64,000 bases of DNA, from NCBI GenBank assembly GCA_002914805.1, contig JXTB01000106.1:306710-370709 (forward strand), given 5' to 3'. Under the pieces are notes generated by a model. The model did no database searches, was not told the DNA's origin, and was given only the letters and a program-made list of their open reading frames with translations. Made by a program: the position numbers and the translations under genes. This stretch comes from Parasponia andersonii. Its lineage: Eukaryota; Streptophyta; Magnoliopsida; Rosales; Cannabaceae. Below, in pieces: positions 33,180-45,708 of the stretch (position 1 is its first letter; every line of letters begins with the position of its first letter).

Positions 33180-34420
33180 AATTATGATTGCTCATAACAT
33201 GGATCACTGAGGTAAAGGACTTCTTCTTGAAGAATTTGATTGTTAAGAAATAGTTTGAGTCTTTATTCATTCACCTTAATCACATTACCATTTTTGGGAT
33301 TTTCAATGTCAATGGCATCTTTAGAATACACATACTTTACAATGAAAGGTCCATTCTACCTTAATCTCAATTTTCCAGTAAATATGTGAAGTCGAAACTT
33401 ATAAAGAAAGACCTTTTGACCAATAACAAATATTTTTCTTGAAACTGCATTGTCATGAAAAGTTTTGGTACTAGCCTTATAAATTTTCGAATTCTCATAT
33501 GCATCATTTCTCAATTCTTCAAGCTTATTTATTTGTAATTTTCGCAACTTACAAGCAACATTGAAATTTTAGTTGAAAGTTTTAATGGCCTAAAAAGCTT
33601 TGTGTTCAAGTTTCATAGGCAAATGACAAGGTTTTTCATAAACTATCCTATAGGGTGACATACCAAGTGAGATTTTGGAAGTACTTCAATAAGCCCAAAG
33701 TGCATCACTAACTCTCAAAGACCATCTTTACGATTTAGGTTAACTGTTTTCTCAAAAATTTGTTTAATCTCCCTATTTGCAAGTTTTATTTATTCATTTG
33801 TCTGAGGATGATAAGGGGTAACAACTTTGTGTGTGATTCCATATTTCTTCATTAATGACTCAAATGGCTTATTACAAAACTATATTCTCCCATCACTTGT
33901 CATGGCTCGAGGAATTCCAAATCGACTCAAAATATTTTCTTTCAAAAATTTTATCACTAGTTTTTTATCACTATTTTGACTTGGAATTGCATCTACCTAT
34001 TTTGACACATAATCAATAGCTACTAGATGCACACAAAACTAAATAATGGTGGAAAGGTCCCATAAAGTCTATACCCCAACAGTTAAAGATTTTAATCACC
34101 AAAATAAGATTTATAGGCATCATGTGACATTTCGAAATTAACCCTAACTTTTGATAATTTTCACAAAATTTGCAAAAAGCATGAGTATCTTTGAACCAGA
34201 TTGGTCAATAATATCCACACTGCAAGATTTTTGTAGCTATCTTTTTTGATGAAAAGTGACCTCTGCATGCCTTTATATAACAAAATTTTATGACACTACT
34301 TACCTCATTATCTGGTACGTATCTTCAAAAGATTTGATCAGGATAGTACTTGAACAGATAAGGGTTATCCCAATAAAAATTCTTCACTTCACTTAAAAAC
34401 TTCCTTTTGTCTTGACTACT
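33180..34420 (-). pseudogene. Integrase domain of element C
   Basis: The minus strand at 33547-33356 shows KLEELRNDAYENSKIYKAST, FHDNAV and VFLYKFRLHIFTGKLRLR, the Athila integrase C-terminal signature. Upstream, weaker core traces extend to about 34.4 kb, and the far end near 33190 reads NEQRLKLFL. It is followed downstream by the accessory block. Confidence 0.75.
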
Positions 34421-36020
34421 CTATTCAGATGGCATTACTCCTATTACAAGAAAGTTGACAATGTTAGGAAACCGAGGTATTGAAGTGGTAGAGAATAAAG
34501 CTTTATAAAGAAAATCTTCATTGATAGTTGTGGTCCCAAAAGATGGCTCTATTATTAGCCTTGGTAGGTGGTCAGCGACAACATTTTCAGTGTCTTTCTT
34601 GTCCTTAATTGTGATATCAAACTCTTGAAGCAATAAGATCCACTGTATCAATCTTGGCTTGGAATCCTTTTTAGAGAGAAGATATTTCAATGTTGCATGA
34701 TCACTAAAGACAATTACTGGTGAGTCAACAAGATAAGAACAAAATGTTTCCAAAACAAATACTACTGCAAGTAATTCTTTTTCAGTGGTTAAATAATTTA
34801 TTTGAGCATCACTTAAAGTCTAACTTATATAGTAAATCACAGGTAGCTTACCATCTTTTTGTTGTGCCAAAACAGCACTAACAGCATAATCACTAGCGTC
34901 ACACATTATTTGAAAAGGAAGAGGACCAATCGGGTGGTTGAATGATAGGAGCAGAGGTAAGTAATTTTTTAAGCTTTACAAATGCTTCTTCATATTCTTT
35001 AGTCTATTCAAAAATATTGTCTTTAGATAAAAGGTTACAAATAGTTTAGATATTATACTGAAATCTTTGATAAACCTCCTATAAAATAAGCATGTCCTAG
35101 GAATGATCAAACATCTCTTACATCTTTTGGTGTAGGCAAGTTGGAAATTAATTCAATTTTTGACTTGTCTACCTCAATTTCTTTTGATGAAACAATGTGG
35201 CCAAGAATAATCCCATTGGTTACCATGAAATGACATTTTCCTAATTAAGTACAAGATTCTTTTCTTCACACCTTTTCAAGATTTTTTCCAAGTTTATTAG
35301 ATAATTATTGAAAGAATCACCAAAAATAGAAAAATTATCCATGAAAATTTTAAGAGAACGTTCAACCATATCACTAAATATGCTAAGCATGCATCTTTGA
35401 AATGTGGTTGCTGCATTACATAATCTAAACGGTATCCTACAATAAGCAAATGTACCAAATGGACATGTAAAAATGGTTTTGTCTTGATCTTCAATTGCAA
35501 TTTTAATTTGATTGTACCTTGAATACCTATCAAGGAAATAATAAAATTCATGTCTTGCAACTCTTTCAAGAATTTGATCCATAAAAGATAAACGAAAATA
35601 GTCTTTCCTAGTCATTAAATTGAGTTTCCTATAATCAATTCACACACGCCAACTAATAATAGTCCTAGTTGGAATTAATTCATTATTTTCATTTTTTACC
35701 ACAGTAACTCCGGATTTCTTAGGTACAACTTGTGAGGGACTTACCCATTTACTGCTAGAAATATGATAAATAATTCCATTATCTAGGAGCTTAATGACTT
35801 CATCTCACACTTCTTCTTTCATATTAGGATTAAGCCTTCTTTGAATTTCTTTTGTGGATTTGCTATTTTTATCTAAATGAATCTTATGTGTACAAATCAA
35901 AAGACTTATTCCCTTTATATTAGCTATGGTCTAACCTAAAGTAGATCTATGCAGTTTTAAAGTTTGTAACAACTAACCTTCTTGGTGTTCATCAAGTTTG
36001 GAAGAGATTATTATCAAAAA
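34421..36020 (-). pseudogene. Reverse transcriptase and RNase H of element C
   Basis: RT landmarks on the minus strand are FRLSFMDQILERVARHEFYY, FLDRYSRYNQIKIAIEDQDK, FTCPFGTFAYCRIPF and the catalytic region of the Athila FMDD type near 35330, followed by FSIFGDSFNNYLINLEKIL. The RNase H part at 34753-34421 shows [20 protein letters not shown] and [20 protein letters not shown]. The FSIFGDSF-type landmark after the active site is characteristic of Athila. Confidence 0.82.
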
Positions 36021-36545
36021 AGTCTCATCTTCCCCTAAAAAGGAGTATTTGAGATCGAATGGCAATAGTTTAAACTCAAACTTGGGTGATTAGATACTTG
36101 AAGGTATTGTTATATTAGAACGTGGTAGTAATTCTTTAAATCTTGGCCTTCATCCTTTGTTTTCCATTCCTTGAGAATAGTCAAGTAAAGAACATATATT
36201 AAAGATATCATGATCTAAATACATACTTGATTCAAATGAATTAAATAATGAAACTTACAATGGATCTAAATTACTCTCTACTTGAACACAATCACTTAAG
36301 ATGGTTTCAATCACGTTAGCTTCCTCATTTTCATCTTCTTCATGTGGTTGCTTACACAAATTGGAAATATTAAGTTCAAGTGTCATGTTTCCAAATGAAA
36401 GCTTCATCACTTCATTTCTACAATTAATCAAGGCATTAGAAGTTGCTAGAAATGGTCGTCCTAAAATAACAGGAATTGGATTACTTACCTCAACAAATTG
36501 TGTATCTTAGACAATAACATCCACAGGATATATGAATTTATTTAA

Positions 36546-37494
36546 CTAATCTATCGAGCAAGCAAAAGAGTGACAGAAGTTGATTTTGAACTCACCTAGA
36601 TTGAGTTTTTGATAAACTGAATATGGAAGTAAATTCACACTAGCTCCAAGATCAAGTAAAGCTTGTTCAATTTTTTGTTCACCAATAACACGTGAAATCG
36701 TAAGACAACTAGAGTCTTTATATTTCAAACTATTTTTGTTTTGAAGTATTGAACTTACTTGTTTAGCCAGGAAAGCTTTCTTTTTTACATTCAGTTTTCC
36801 TTTCACAGTGCACAAGTCCTTTAAGAATTTAGCATAAGATGGTACATGTTCGATAGCATCCAATAAAAGGATATTGATCTTTACATGTTTGAAGATTTTA
36901 AGATTATAACTCACTTTCATTGAATTATTCAAAGCATGAGAAAATGGGAGAGTAGGAGAGGATTTAATCTTTTCTTTCAGATAGTATAGGTTTAACCCCT
37001 TCCTTATCATTGGAGTTTGATTCATCATCTTTCCCACAAGGTTCAAGAATAGGTTTTTCAATATTCTTACTACTACGAAGAGTAATGATTTATTTGACTT
37101 GATCCATGGGCTGGCCTCCAGAGGATCTTGCATGTAAATTGAATTATTCCTTGGGGTTTTGCCGTGGTTAAGAGGGAAACTTACCTTTCTCTTGAATTTA
37201 GAGAGAAGATGCAAATTTTGCAAAAGAATCTTTCAAATCTGCCATAGTTTGGGTATTTTGAGTATTGATAGACTCTTGCTTTTCAATGAATGAACGCAAT
37301 GTCTCTTCAAGATTTTTCCAAAGAGGAGGTATGTAAGATACATAACCTTGATGATTCTGAATATTTTTTTGTGCATGAAATGGTGGTTATGAAGATTGTG
37401 TATGATTATCATTCCTCCAACTAAAATTTGGGTGATTCCTCTAACTAGGATTATAAATTTGAGAATATGGATTAGGACTCGGTCTTTTGAATGT
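36546..37494 (-). pseudogene. Protease and gag C-terminal part of element C
   Basis: The minus strand gives KYAKFLKDLCTVKGKL-like sequence near 36840, then GEQKIEQALLDLGASVNLLP and YSVYQKLNLGE near 36690-36580, the Athila aspartic-protease landmark (xLxDLGASxNLMP). Upstream to 37494 is the gag tail with NHPNFSWRN and QNHQGYVSYIPPLWKNLEET. Element D interrupts gag at 37499/44552. Confidence 0.78.
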
Positions 37495-37499
37495 GTTTA

Positions 37500-40448
37500 T
37501 GCGGTGTCCAAGATTCTCACATGTATACTAAGATAATAATAAATATATTCCAATTACATATTATGCATCTAGGGGTCATTAATACCACTTTCAAAGTAAC
37601 ATGTTCATTCCTTATGTTATGTGCATTTATATACATGTTATTATACTAATGATTATTTAAGTGTCCCGATATAGTGTAAAGGTTCAATACACCCAGAGAG
37701 ATAGCTCGGTGTGATAAAAGAACATAAAATATATTTATGAAAACAATACTACGTACACTTGCATTAAGATCATGTTTGTTGATAACTTGGTCAAATAGTA
37801 ATTTTCGGTAAAATACAATTTTCACACTTTTTTGAGTTGAATTCATTGTATGTTTAACACGTCAGATAGCTTTAATTCAATATCTAGGACTCATTTATAT
37901 CATTTTATTTGTCGGCCCTAAGTAAGCACAAGGTAGCATTCTTGACAATGATTTGTGTTTTATTGCACTAAGCTATTCAGCTTAATCAAGCAATGTCATT
38001 TTTGTGCATTCTAATTATTAACTGCTAATACTATGTTTCTCACATTAATTGGAGTCTAATTAACTTATATTTATATTTAATGACTTTTTATGGGACTAGG
38101 TTCAACTGGATGATAATAAAACCTGTTACATGGGATCATAAGTCAAAGTATGACTAGTTTTCACTTTCTAAGATAGGATTCACCAACTTTAGTTATACTT
38201 AGGTGTATAGGAGTGACCCAAAATGTGGTGTCTATGCTAAGGATATTTTAGAGCTGGACACATGGAAATAAATATACAAAATACCCCTCAGAATTTAAGT
38301 TATACCTTTTCTTAGCCTTTAAGTGTTGATTTTGGACCAAATCTGGTCACTTTCTTTCTATTTCTCTCCAGCCATAGCCTAAATCTCTCTAGCTCATTTT
38401 TATACTTCTCTCAACTTTTTCTATTATTTGTAAGAGTTTTTAAGTGGTAGAACTCAAGTTAGAGCTTCCGAAATCAAGATAGATTAAAACTAATCAAGGT
38501 AATTCTACTAATTCTTCTTCCTAGGTCTTGTTCTTTAATTTCAATTCTCCACTTGTTCTCACTTAAATAATGATTTCTTTAGGCTCTCTTGAGACTTAAA
38601 ATCAGTTTCAAAGCCTTGTGAATCAATTTAGTGGAGGTAGAAGGCAAGCGCTTCAACAAAAACTCAAACTAGTCAAGATAAGCTCTATGTAAGATTTTAA
38701 ATTTGTAGTTAATTTCTTTTGTTTCAGCTCTTCTACCAAAGCTATTACTTGGTGAATAGTGGTCCTAGGAACTCTTATATATTGCTAGAAATATAAATAT
38801 TAAGTAGAGGATTAAAGTTAGACCTAAAGCTCTAAAGTTTGTAATTTATGGAGTTAAGTATTTTAATGTGTAGTAAATTAAGTTTTCTATATTTTTAATC
38901 TAATTTCTTAAACTTAGAGTGTATGTTTTATTGATCTTGTTATTTATTATACTCATTTGATGGCTAGTTGTGATGACACATAAGTGTAAAAGTGGTTTTC
39001 AACTTCGTTTAAACCAAAAAGGAGTTCAAATGTGCTTATGTCATTCTAAGTAATTTTCTTTCAAGTGTAAATGAGGGAATTAGGTTGTAAAATATTATTG
39101 CAGGTTTAAAACCGTAATTTTAATCATGTAAGAATATCTTAGAAATAGGAGAGGTGCTATCGAAGTATTTTTAAATGAAATGGCACCATTTAGAGACAAT
39201 TGGACTAGTTTTCACAAAATTGTATGCCATTTTGGATCATTTTGTGCTAATGAACTAGAATTAATATTTTAACACTTCTTTAATAGGTTTTCAATGCTAA
39301 TTATTGATTACCAAGTACCTTATATGATTTAGATGCTTCCAAGTCATTTTATGAATAATTTCTTAATTTGGTGACAGTTCTGATTTTAGTCTTGTTCAAG
39401 TACCTTGGTGCATTTATTTTAGTATAATATGCATCTTGAATAAAAGAAATTTATGCCAAGTGATTGGCATACCAGTCTCTCAAGGGTATTGACCCTTTCC
39501 ACTATCAACTTTTATTCGGGACACAACGTAAGTAAAGACTTACAACTGTGTCAAAAGAACTACATGAAAGATATTATTTTGTGAAACTTATTATTCTTGA
39601 AAGTTATGAAATGGCACGTCTTGTATATAAATTGATAATTTCATTACTGAGTATTTAAAAGTGAGTACCATTGCACCAATTTTATAAGACAAGTTTTAAT
39701 GACACTAGTCTATCGGAACTAGGTAGGTATATTTGTTGATACGAACTCTCCCATTAAAGTGAGACTTGTGGATCTTATGATGTGTCTCGTTGAAGTGGGA
39801 CAATATTAGTGTGGTGTAGGATGCCTCTCTGATGAGAAAAGGAATTTTCAAAAAACCTCACACGACAATTGCACCTTATTTTTACTCTTGGCAGAGTTTC
39901 TGCCTAATGTTTTTACGGCCTATTGACTTATGGGAAGAGACCCAACTATGAATGCTTTTAAAAGAAATACATAGACTCAAATATTTATGAAAGGAAAATC
40001 TACAATGGAAATCAGATGAAATTTTAAAGCATACATAAGCATGCATAGTTTTTACTTACTGAGGTTTAGCTTATTTAAGTCTTGTGATGTAGAAGAGGAG
40101 GCACATTTTAGTGCTGACTAGCAAGTTACTTGACTTACCTTTTTGTCGCTATGATTATATAGATATGGACGAGCTTGACTTGTGGGCGACGTTTTTGTAT
40201 TACAATATTTTGGATGTGAAAAAAATACTACTGTTGATAGCAAAATAGACTAATAAAAACTTTTTTTGAATGTAAATTTTTGTAAAGATACTTTTAACAA
40301 GAAATACCATGCAGTTGCATTTGTTTAAAGGTTTTAGAAAGTTAAAATTTGCTCACCTTTTTGCGAAACTAAAGATATTGTTTAAGGAAGAATAATACTT
40401 CGTAGTTTAGTTGTATATAACAAGATGGTTAAACTAGGGAGTGTTACA
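37500..40448 (+). repeat. 5' LTR of element D
   Basis: 2949 bp. It starts TGCGGTGTCCAAG and ends GGGAGTGTTACA, aligned end to end with 41597-44551. ATTGGTATCGAGTGG follows at 40451-40465 as a primer-site candidate. Because the LTR is so long, most of the 37.5-40.4 kb stretch has no coding sequence. I find no separate gene inside it. Confidence 0.9.
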
Positions 40449-40649
40449 GTATTGGTATCGAGTGGAGATTTAATCATTTTTGAAGACTGCCTATATTTAT
40501 ATGGTCATGTGACAAAAATCTCAGTCAACCACTAAGTTTTAATTTCTTATGTTTGCATTAAATTTTGATGCCATCTGTTATGATATTTTATTTTTTTATT
40601 ATTGGCTTTTATGCTTGTCTATAAGTGAAATGGGCAACTGTACAGGGAA

Positions 40650-41583
40650 TTATGCCAAGAGTTAAGGGTCAAACTAGTGAGCAAAAAGGTGATGCGAGGG
40701 GTACTACTGAAAATGGGACTAACAAGGATGTTGTTATAAATTGGTTGACAGAGTTGGTTGAGACACAGGCAAGATAATTGGAAAGGCTTATAGAAAGGGA
40801 AGAAAGACATGGAGATTAAGTATCACCATAAGCTGTAGCTAGACTAAGTTATGAACCAACTTGTGAGAGGTTTAGAAAGAATAAGCCTCTAGCTTTCAAG
40901 GGTGAAACTGATCCATTATTGGCAGAAGAGTGGATTCGGAGTTTTGAGGATATCTTCGATTACATTAAAATCCCTGATAAGGAAAAGGTTTCATGTGCCA
41001 CTTTTATATTCTAGATAGATGCTAAATATTGGTGGGATTCTATAAAGTCCATCACTGATATTTACAGCCTTACTTGGGAGTAGTTTAATGAAATATTCTA
41101 TAGAAAATATTTTAGCAATACACATAGAATAATGAAGGCTGCTCAGTTTGTTAATCTAAAACAGGGAAGTATGTTTGTTAGTGACTACATCAAGAAGTTT
41201 GAAGAGTTATTCAGATTTTCTCCACACATGGTCAGTAGAAATGAGCTAAAGGTAAATCAGTTCTTACAAGGACTCAAGGAAAAAATATATAGGGATCTTA
41301 AGATATCTGCTCATAAAGATATACTATATGCTGAAGTTGCAGACAAAGCTCTTAAAGCAGAAGAGGCTGAGCTAAGGGTTATAAAAGCTCAGGAAATTTG
41401 CATAAATATAAATATGGCAAGGAGAAATATAACCTTTGGAAGAGGATCTCAACTAGGGACTAGTGAAAATAAAAGAAAGTTGCAACAGAATCAAGGAGAA
41501 AGACAAGAACCCCAAAAATGCCAAGCAATAGAATCAAGGAGAAATAAAAGAAAGTTGCAACAGAATCAAGGAGAAATTTTATA
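40650..41583 (+). pseudogene. Gag of element D
   Basis: The frame begins MPRVKGQTSEQKGDARGTTE near 40651. Retrotrans_gag landmarks are FRKNKPLAFKGETDPLLAEE, WIRSFEDIFDYIKIPDKEKV, KYWWDSIKSIT and FVNLKQGSMFVSDYIKKFEE, then FLQGLKEKIYRDLKISAH. The C-terminus contains a direct repeat of about 31 bp (41471-41501 and 41546-41576) encoding NKRKLQQNQGE twice, and the stop lies about a dozen bases before the polypurine tract GGAGGGGAGAA. No protease, RT or integrase sequence is present between the LTRs. The family role is particle formation. Confidence 0.8.
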
Positions 41584-41596
41584 AGGAGGGGAGAAT

Positions 41597-44551
41597 TGTG
41601 GTACCCAAGATTCTCACATTCATACTAAGCCAATAATAAATATATTCTAATTACATATTAGGCATCTAGGAGCCATTAATACTAGCTTTCATAGTAACAT
41701 GCCTATTCCTTATGTTATGTGCATTTATATACATGTTATTACATTAATGATTGTTTACGTGTCCTGATACAGTGTAAAATTTTCAACACCCCTAGAGAGA
41801 TAGCTCGATGTGCTAAAATAACAAAGAATGTATTTATGAAAGTAATACTATGTGCACATACATTAAGATCATGTTTGTTGATACCTTGGTCAAATAGTAA
41901 TTTTTTAGTAAAATGCAATTTTCACGCCTTTTGGAGTCGAATTCATGGTGTTTAATACGTCAAATAGCTTTAATTCAATGTCTAGGACTTATTTATAGCA
42001 TTTTATTTTTCTGCCCTAGGTAAGCATGAGGTGGCATTCACGAAATTGATATGGGTTTTATTACACTAAACTAGCTTAGATTCAATTTAATCTAGTAATG
42101 TCATTTTTGTATATTCTAATTATTATGTGCTAATAATATGTAACCCTTATTAATTGGAGACTAATTGACTTATCTTTATATTTCATGATTGGTTATGGGA
42201 TTAGATTCCACCAGATTATAATAAAACCTATCACATAAAATCATAAGTCAAAGTATGACTAGTTTTCACTTTCTAAGCTAGGATTCACCAAATTTGATTA
42301 CATTTTAGTGTATAGGAGTGACCAACAATGTGGTGACTATATTAAGGATATTTTAGAGTTGGACACGTGGAAAAAAATATGTACAAAACACCCAAAATAC
42401 CGCTCAGAATTGAAGTTATACCTTTTCTTAGCCATTAAGTGTTGATTTTGGACCAAATCTGGTAATTTTCTTTCTATTTCTCTCCAACCATAGCCTGAAC
42501 TTATCTAGCTCATTTTTCAACTTCTCTCAACCATTTTTAAGAGTTTGCAAAGTGGTAGAATTCAAGTTGAAGCATTAGAAATCAAGATAAATCAAAACTA
42601 GTCAAGGTAATTCTACTAATTCTTCTTCCTAGGTCTTGTTCTTTAATTTCAATTTTCCACTTATTCCCACTTAAATAATGATTTTTTTAGGTTCTCTTGA
42701 GGCCTAAAATCAGTTTCAAAGTCTTGGGAATTAATTTGGTAAAGGTAGAAGGCAAGAGCTTCAACAAAAGCTCAAACTAGTCAAGGTGAGCTCTATGTAG
42801 GATTTTGAATTTGTAGTTAATTTCTTTTGTTTTAGCTGTTAAACTAAAGTGATTACTTGATGAATAATGGTCCTAAGAACCCTTATATATTGCTAGAAAT
42901 ATTAAATTTAAGTGGAGGATTAAAGATAGACCTAAATGCCTAAAGATTGATATTAATGGAGTTAAGTATTTTCATGTGTAGTAGATTAAGTTTTCTATAT
43001 TTGTAATCTAATTTTTTAATCTTGGAATGTATGTTTTATTGATCTTGTTATTTATTATACTTATTTGATGGCTGGTTGTGATGACACATAAGTGTAAAAG
43101 TATTTTTAAACTTTGTTTAAACCAAAAAAGAGTTCAAGTATGCTTATGTCATTCTAAGTATGTATATGTGAGAATTGGCTTGTAAAATAATATTGTAGGT
43201 TTAAAACCATGATTTGAATCATGTGAGAATGTCCTAAAAATATTTTTAAAATAAAATGACACCATTTAAGACAATTGGACTAGTTTTCACAAAATTATGT
43301 ACCATTTTGAATCATTTTGTGCTAATGAATTAGCATTCATATTTTAATACTTTTTGAATAGTTTTCAATGCTTATTATTGATTGCCAAGTACTTTACATG
43401 ATTTGTATACTTTTAAGTCATTTTATGAATAAGTTTCTTAATTTGGTGACAGTTCTAATTTCGATCTTGTTCAAGTATCTTGATAATTTTTTTTAGTAAA
43501 ATATATATCTTGAATAAAAGAAATTTATGGCAGGTGATGGGCACACTAGTCTCTCAAGGGTATTGATCCTTTCTACTATTAACTTTTATTCAGGACATGA
43601 GGTAAATAAAGACTTACAACTACATCACAAGAATTACATGAAAGATGTTATTATGTGAAATTTACTTATTCTTGAAAGTTATGAAATGGCATGTGCATGG
43701 TATGTCTTGCATTCAAATTAAGAATTTCTTTATAGAGTATTTAAAAGTGAGTACTATTGTACCAATTTTATAAGATAAGCTTTAATGGCAATTACTAGTC
43801 TGTCAGAGATGGATAGATAAGTCTATTGATGTAGACTCTCTCATTGAAGTGTGACTTACAGATCTTATATTGTATCTCGTTGAAACAGAACAATATTAGT
43901 ACGGTGTAAAATGCCTCTTTGATGAGGGAAGGAGTTTTCAAAAACCTCACAAGAAAGTTGCATCTTATTTTTACTTTTGGCTAGAGTTTCTGCCCAATGT
44001 TTTCACGGCCTATAAGCTTACAAGACTAGCAGTATGCTAATGGGCCTAACTATAAATACTTATAAAAGAAATACATGGACTAAAAACATTTAAGAAAGGA
44101 AAATTTTCAATGGGAATCAGATGAGATTTTAAAGTATACGAAAGCATGTATAATTTTTACTTACTGAGCTTTAACTCATTTTAGTCTTGTGATACAGATG
44201 AGAGGCATATTTTGATCCTGACTAGCTAGTTTCCTAACTTACATTTTTGTCGTCATGATCATATAGATGTGGACGAGCTTGACCTGTGAGCGATATTTTT
44301 GTATTATAATATTTTGGGTGTGATAAAAATATTACCGCTAATGGCAAAATAGACTGATGAAAATTTTTTTTAATTATAAATTTTTGTAAAGACACTTTCA
44401 ATAAGAAATATCATGCAATTGCTTTTGTTTAAAGGTTTTAGAAAGTTAAATTTGTCCACCTTTTTGCGAAACTAAACATAATGTTTGAGAAAGAATAGTA
44501 CTTCATAGTTTGGTTGTATATCACAATATAGTTAATCTATGAGGTATTATA
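41597..44551 (+). repeat. 3' LTR of element D
   Basis: 2955 bp, starting TGTGGTACCCAAG, preceded by GGAGGGGAGAAT (41586-41597) as polypurine tract. The right edge is followed by GTTTA, identical to the left flank of the element. Confidence 0.9.
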
Positions 44552-44556
44552 GTTTA

Positions 44557-45700
44557 AAACATTAGCTTGCTCATAAAGACATTCCTTAAAAGAACGCAGG
44601 GTAGGACAGTCATTAGTTGAGTGATCATTAGTTTCATAAATATGACACGAAATTTCTTGCATAGATTTTACTTGACGGCTCTTTTTCATTTCAAGTGCCT
44701 CAATTTTTCTAGTTAAGGATGCAAATTTGGCTTCGAACTCGTGATCTTCCTTAAGATTATATATACCTACACTAGATATAGAGGGTTGAGTTTTGGTAGG
44801 TACCTCACACATTCCTACAGTGTCCTAATTTTGTGCATTTTCAACAGTAAGTCTAAGTATTCAATTGGCTTATTAGGATCTTTATCTTCAATAGTACCAT
44901 TACACATCATTTTGACTATTTGCCCATCTCTAGATATTAATCCCTCATAAAAATATGACTCTAACCTCCACATTTCAAAACTATAGTGAGGACAAGTATT
45001 AAGTAGTTACTTATACTTATCCTAACACTAGTAAAATGTTTCTCCTTGTTTTTGAGTGAAAGTGGTGATTTGTCTTTCCAAAGAATTTGTTCGGTGATGA
45101 TGGAAATTTTTTTTCAAAAACTGTTATTATTTTTCATCATATGAACCAATGAAACCCGACCTAAGATTTTAAAGCAATGTTTTAGATTTATCTTTTAATG
45201 AAAAAAGAAAAAGCTTAAGCCTAATGGTGTTCATGCTACAATTTTGGTCATTATAAGTATTACACACCTCTTCAAATTCCCTCAAATGAAAATATAGATT
45301 TTCTAAATCTAGACCATGAAAAGTTGGTAAAAGTTGAATAATACCAGGCATGAAATTGAATAAGATGTATCAGGAGAAAAAACTAAATATAAGGATACAC
45401 CTATTCTTTTAGGATTCATATGGACTTTTAATGTCCTAGTTCTATCTTGGTCATTATGTACAAAATGACTATCTCCTTGGTGAACTTGATTTTTAGCTAT
45501 GTTTTCTAGAGAAAATGAAGGTTTCTAATAAATCTACCACTTAATGAGCATGACCAAATTTTCATGCAAATGCAAAACAAGAAAGAAATTTTTTTTTATC
45601 AACAAGAAAGAAACTGAAGAAGGAAAGAGACGAGATGAAAATTAAAAGGAAAAGAAATGAAATTATAGTTTGTAGAATAAAATTTACCTTCCAACAACAC
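44557..45700 (-). pseudogene. Gag N-terminal and middle parts of element C
   Basis: On the minus strand LLPTFHGLDLENLYFHLREF and EEVCNTYNDQNCSMNTIRLK (45351-45190) match the Athila gag capsid. FEAKFASLTRKIEALEMKKS and a knuckle-like CHIYETNDHSTNDCPTLRSF (44740-44590) match its C-terminal side. The plus-strand stretch CCAACAACACTAAAAAGT at 45691-45708 is the complement of a tRNA-Asp-like primer site next to the 5' LTR. Confidence 0.78.
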
Positions 45701-45708
45701 TAAAAAGT

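Larger units (their letters stand above)
37495..44556 (+). mobile_element. Gag-only Tekay-like LTR retrotransposon D (TR-GAG type), nested in element C
   Basis: The element proper is 37500-44551 (7.05 kb). GTTTA occurs at 37495-37499 and 44552-44556, a perfect target duplication. LTRs of about 2.95 kb (37500-40448 and 41597-44551) make up over 80% of the element; only 1148 bp lies between them and encodes gag alone. Long LTRs and the gag style point to the Tekay/Del chromovirus group. The layout is that of non-autonomous TR-GAG elements, which depend on enzymes from relatives. A sampled 240 bp of the LTRs differs at about 12-14%. Gag is broken at about four places. Confidence 0.88.
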
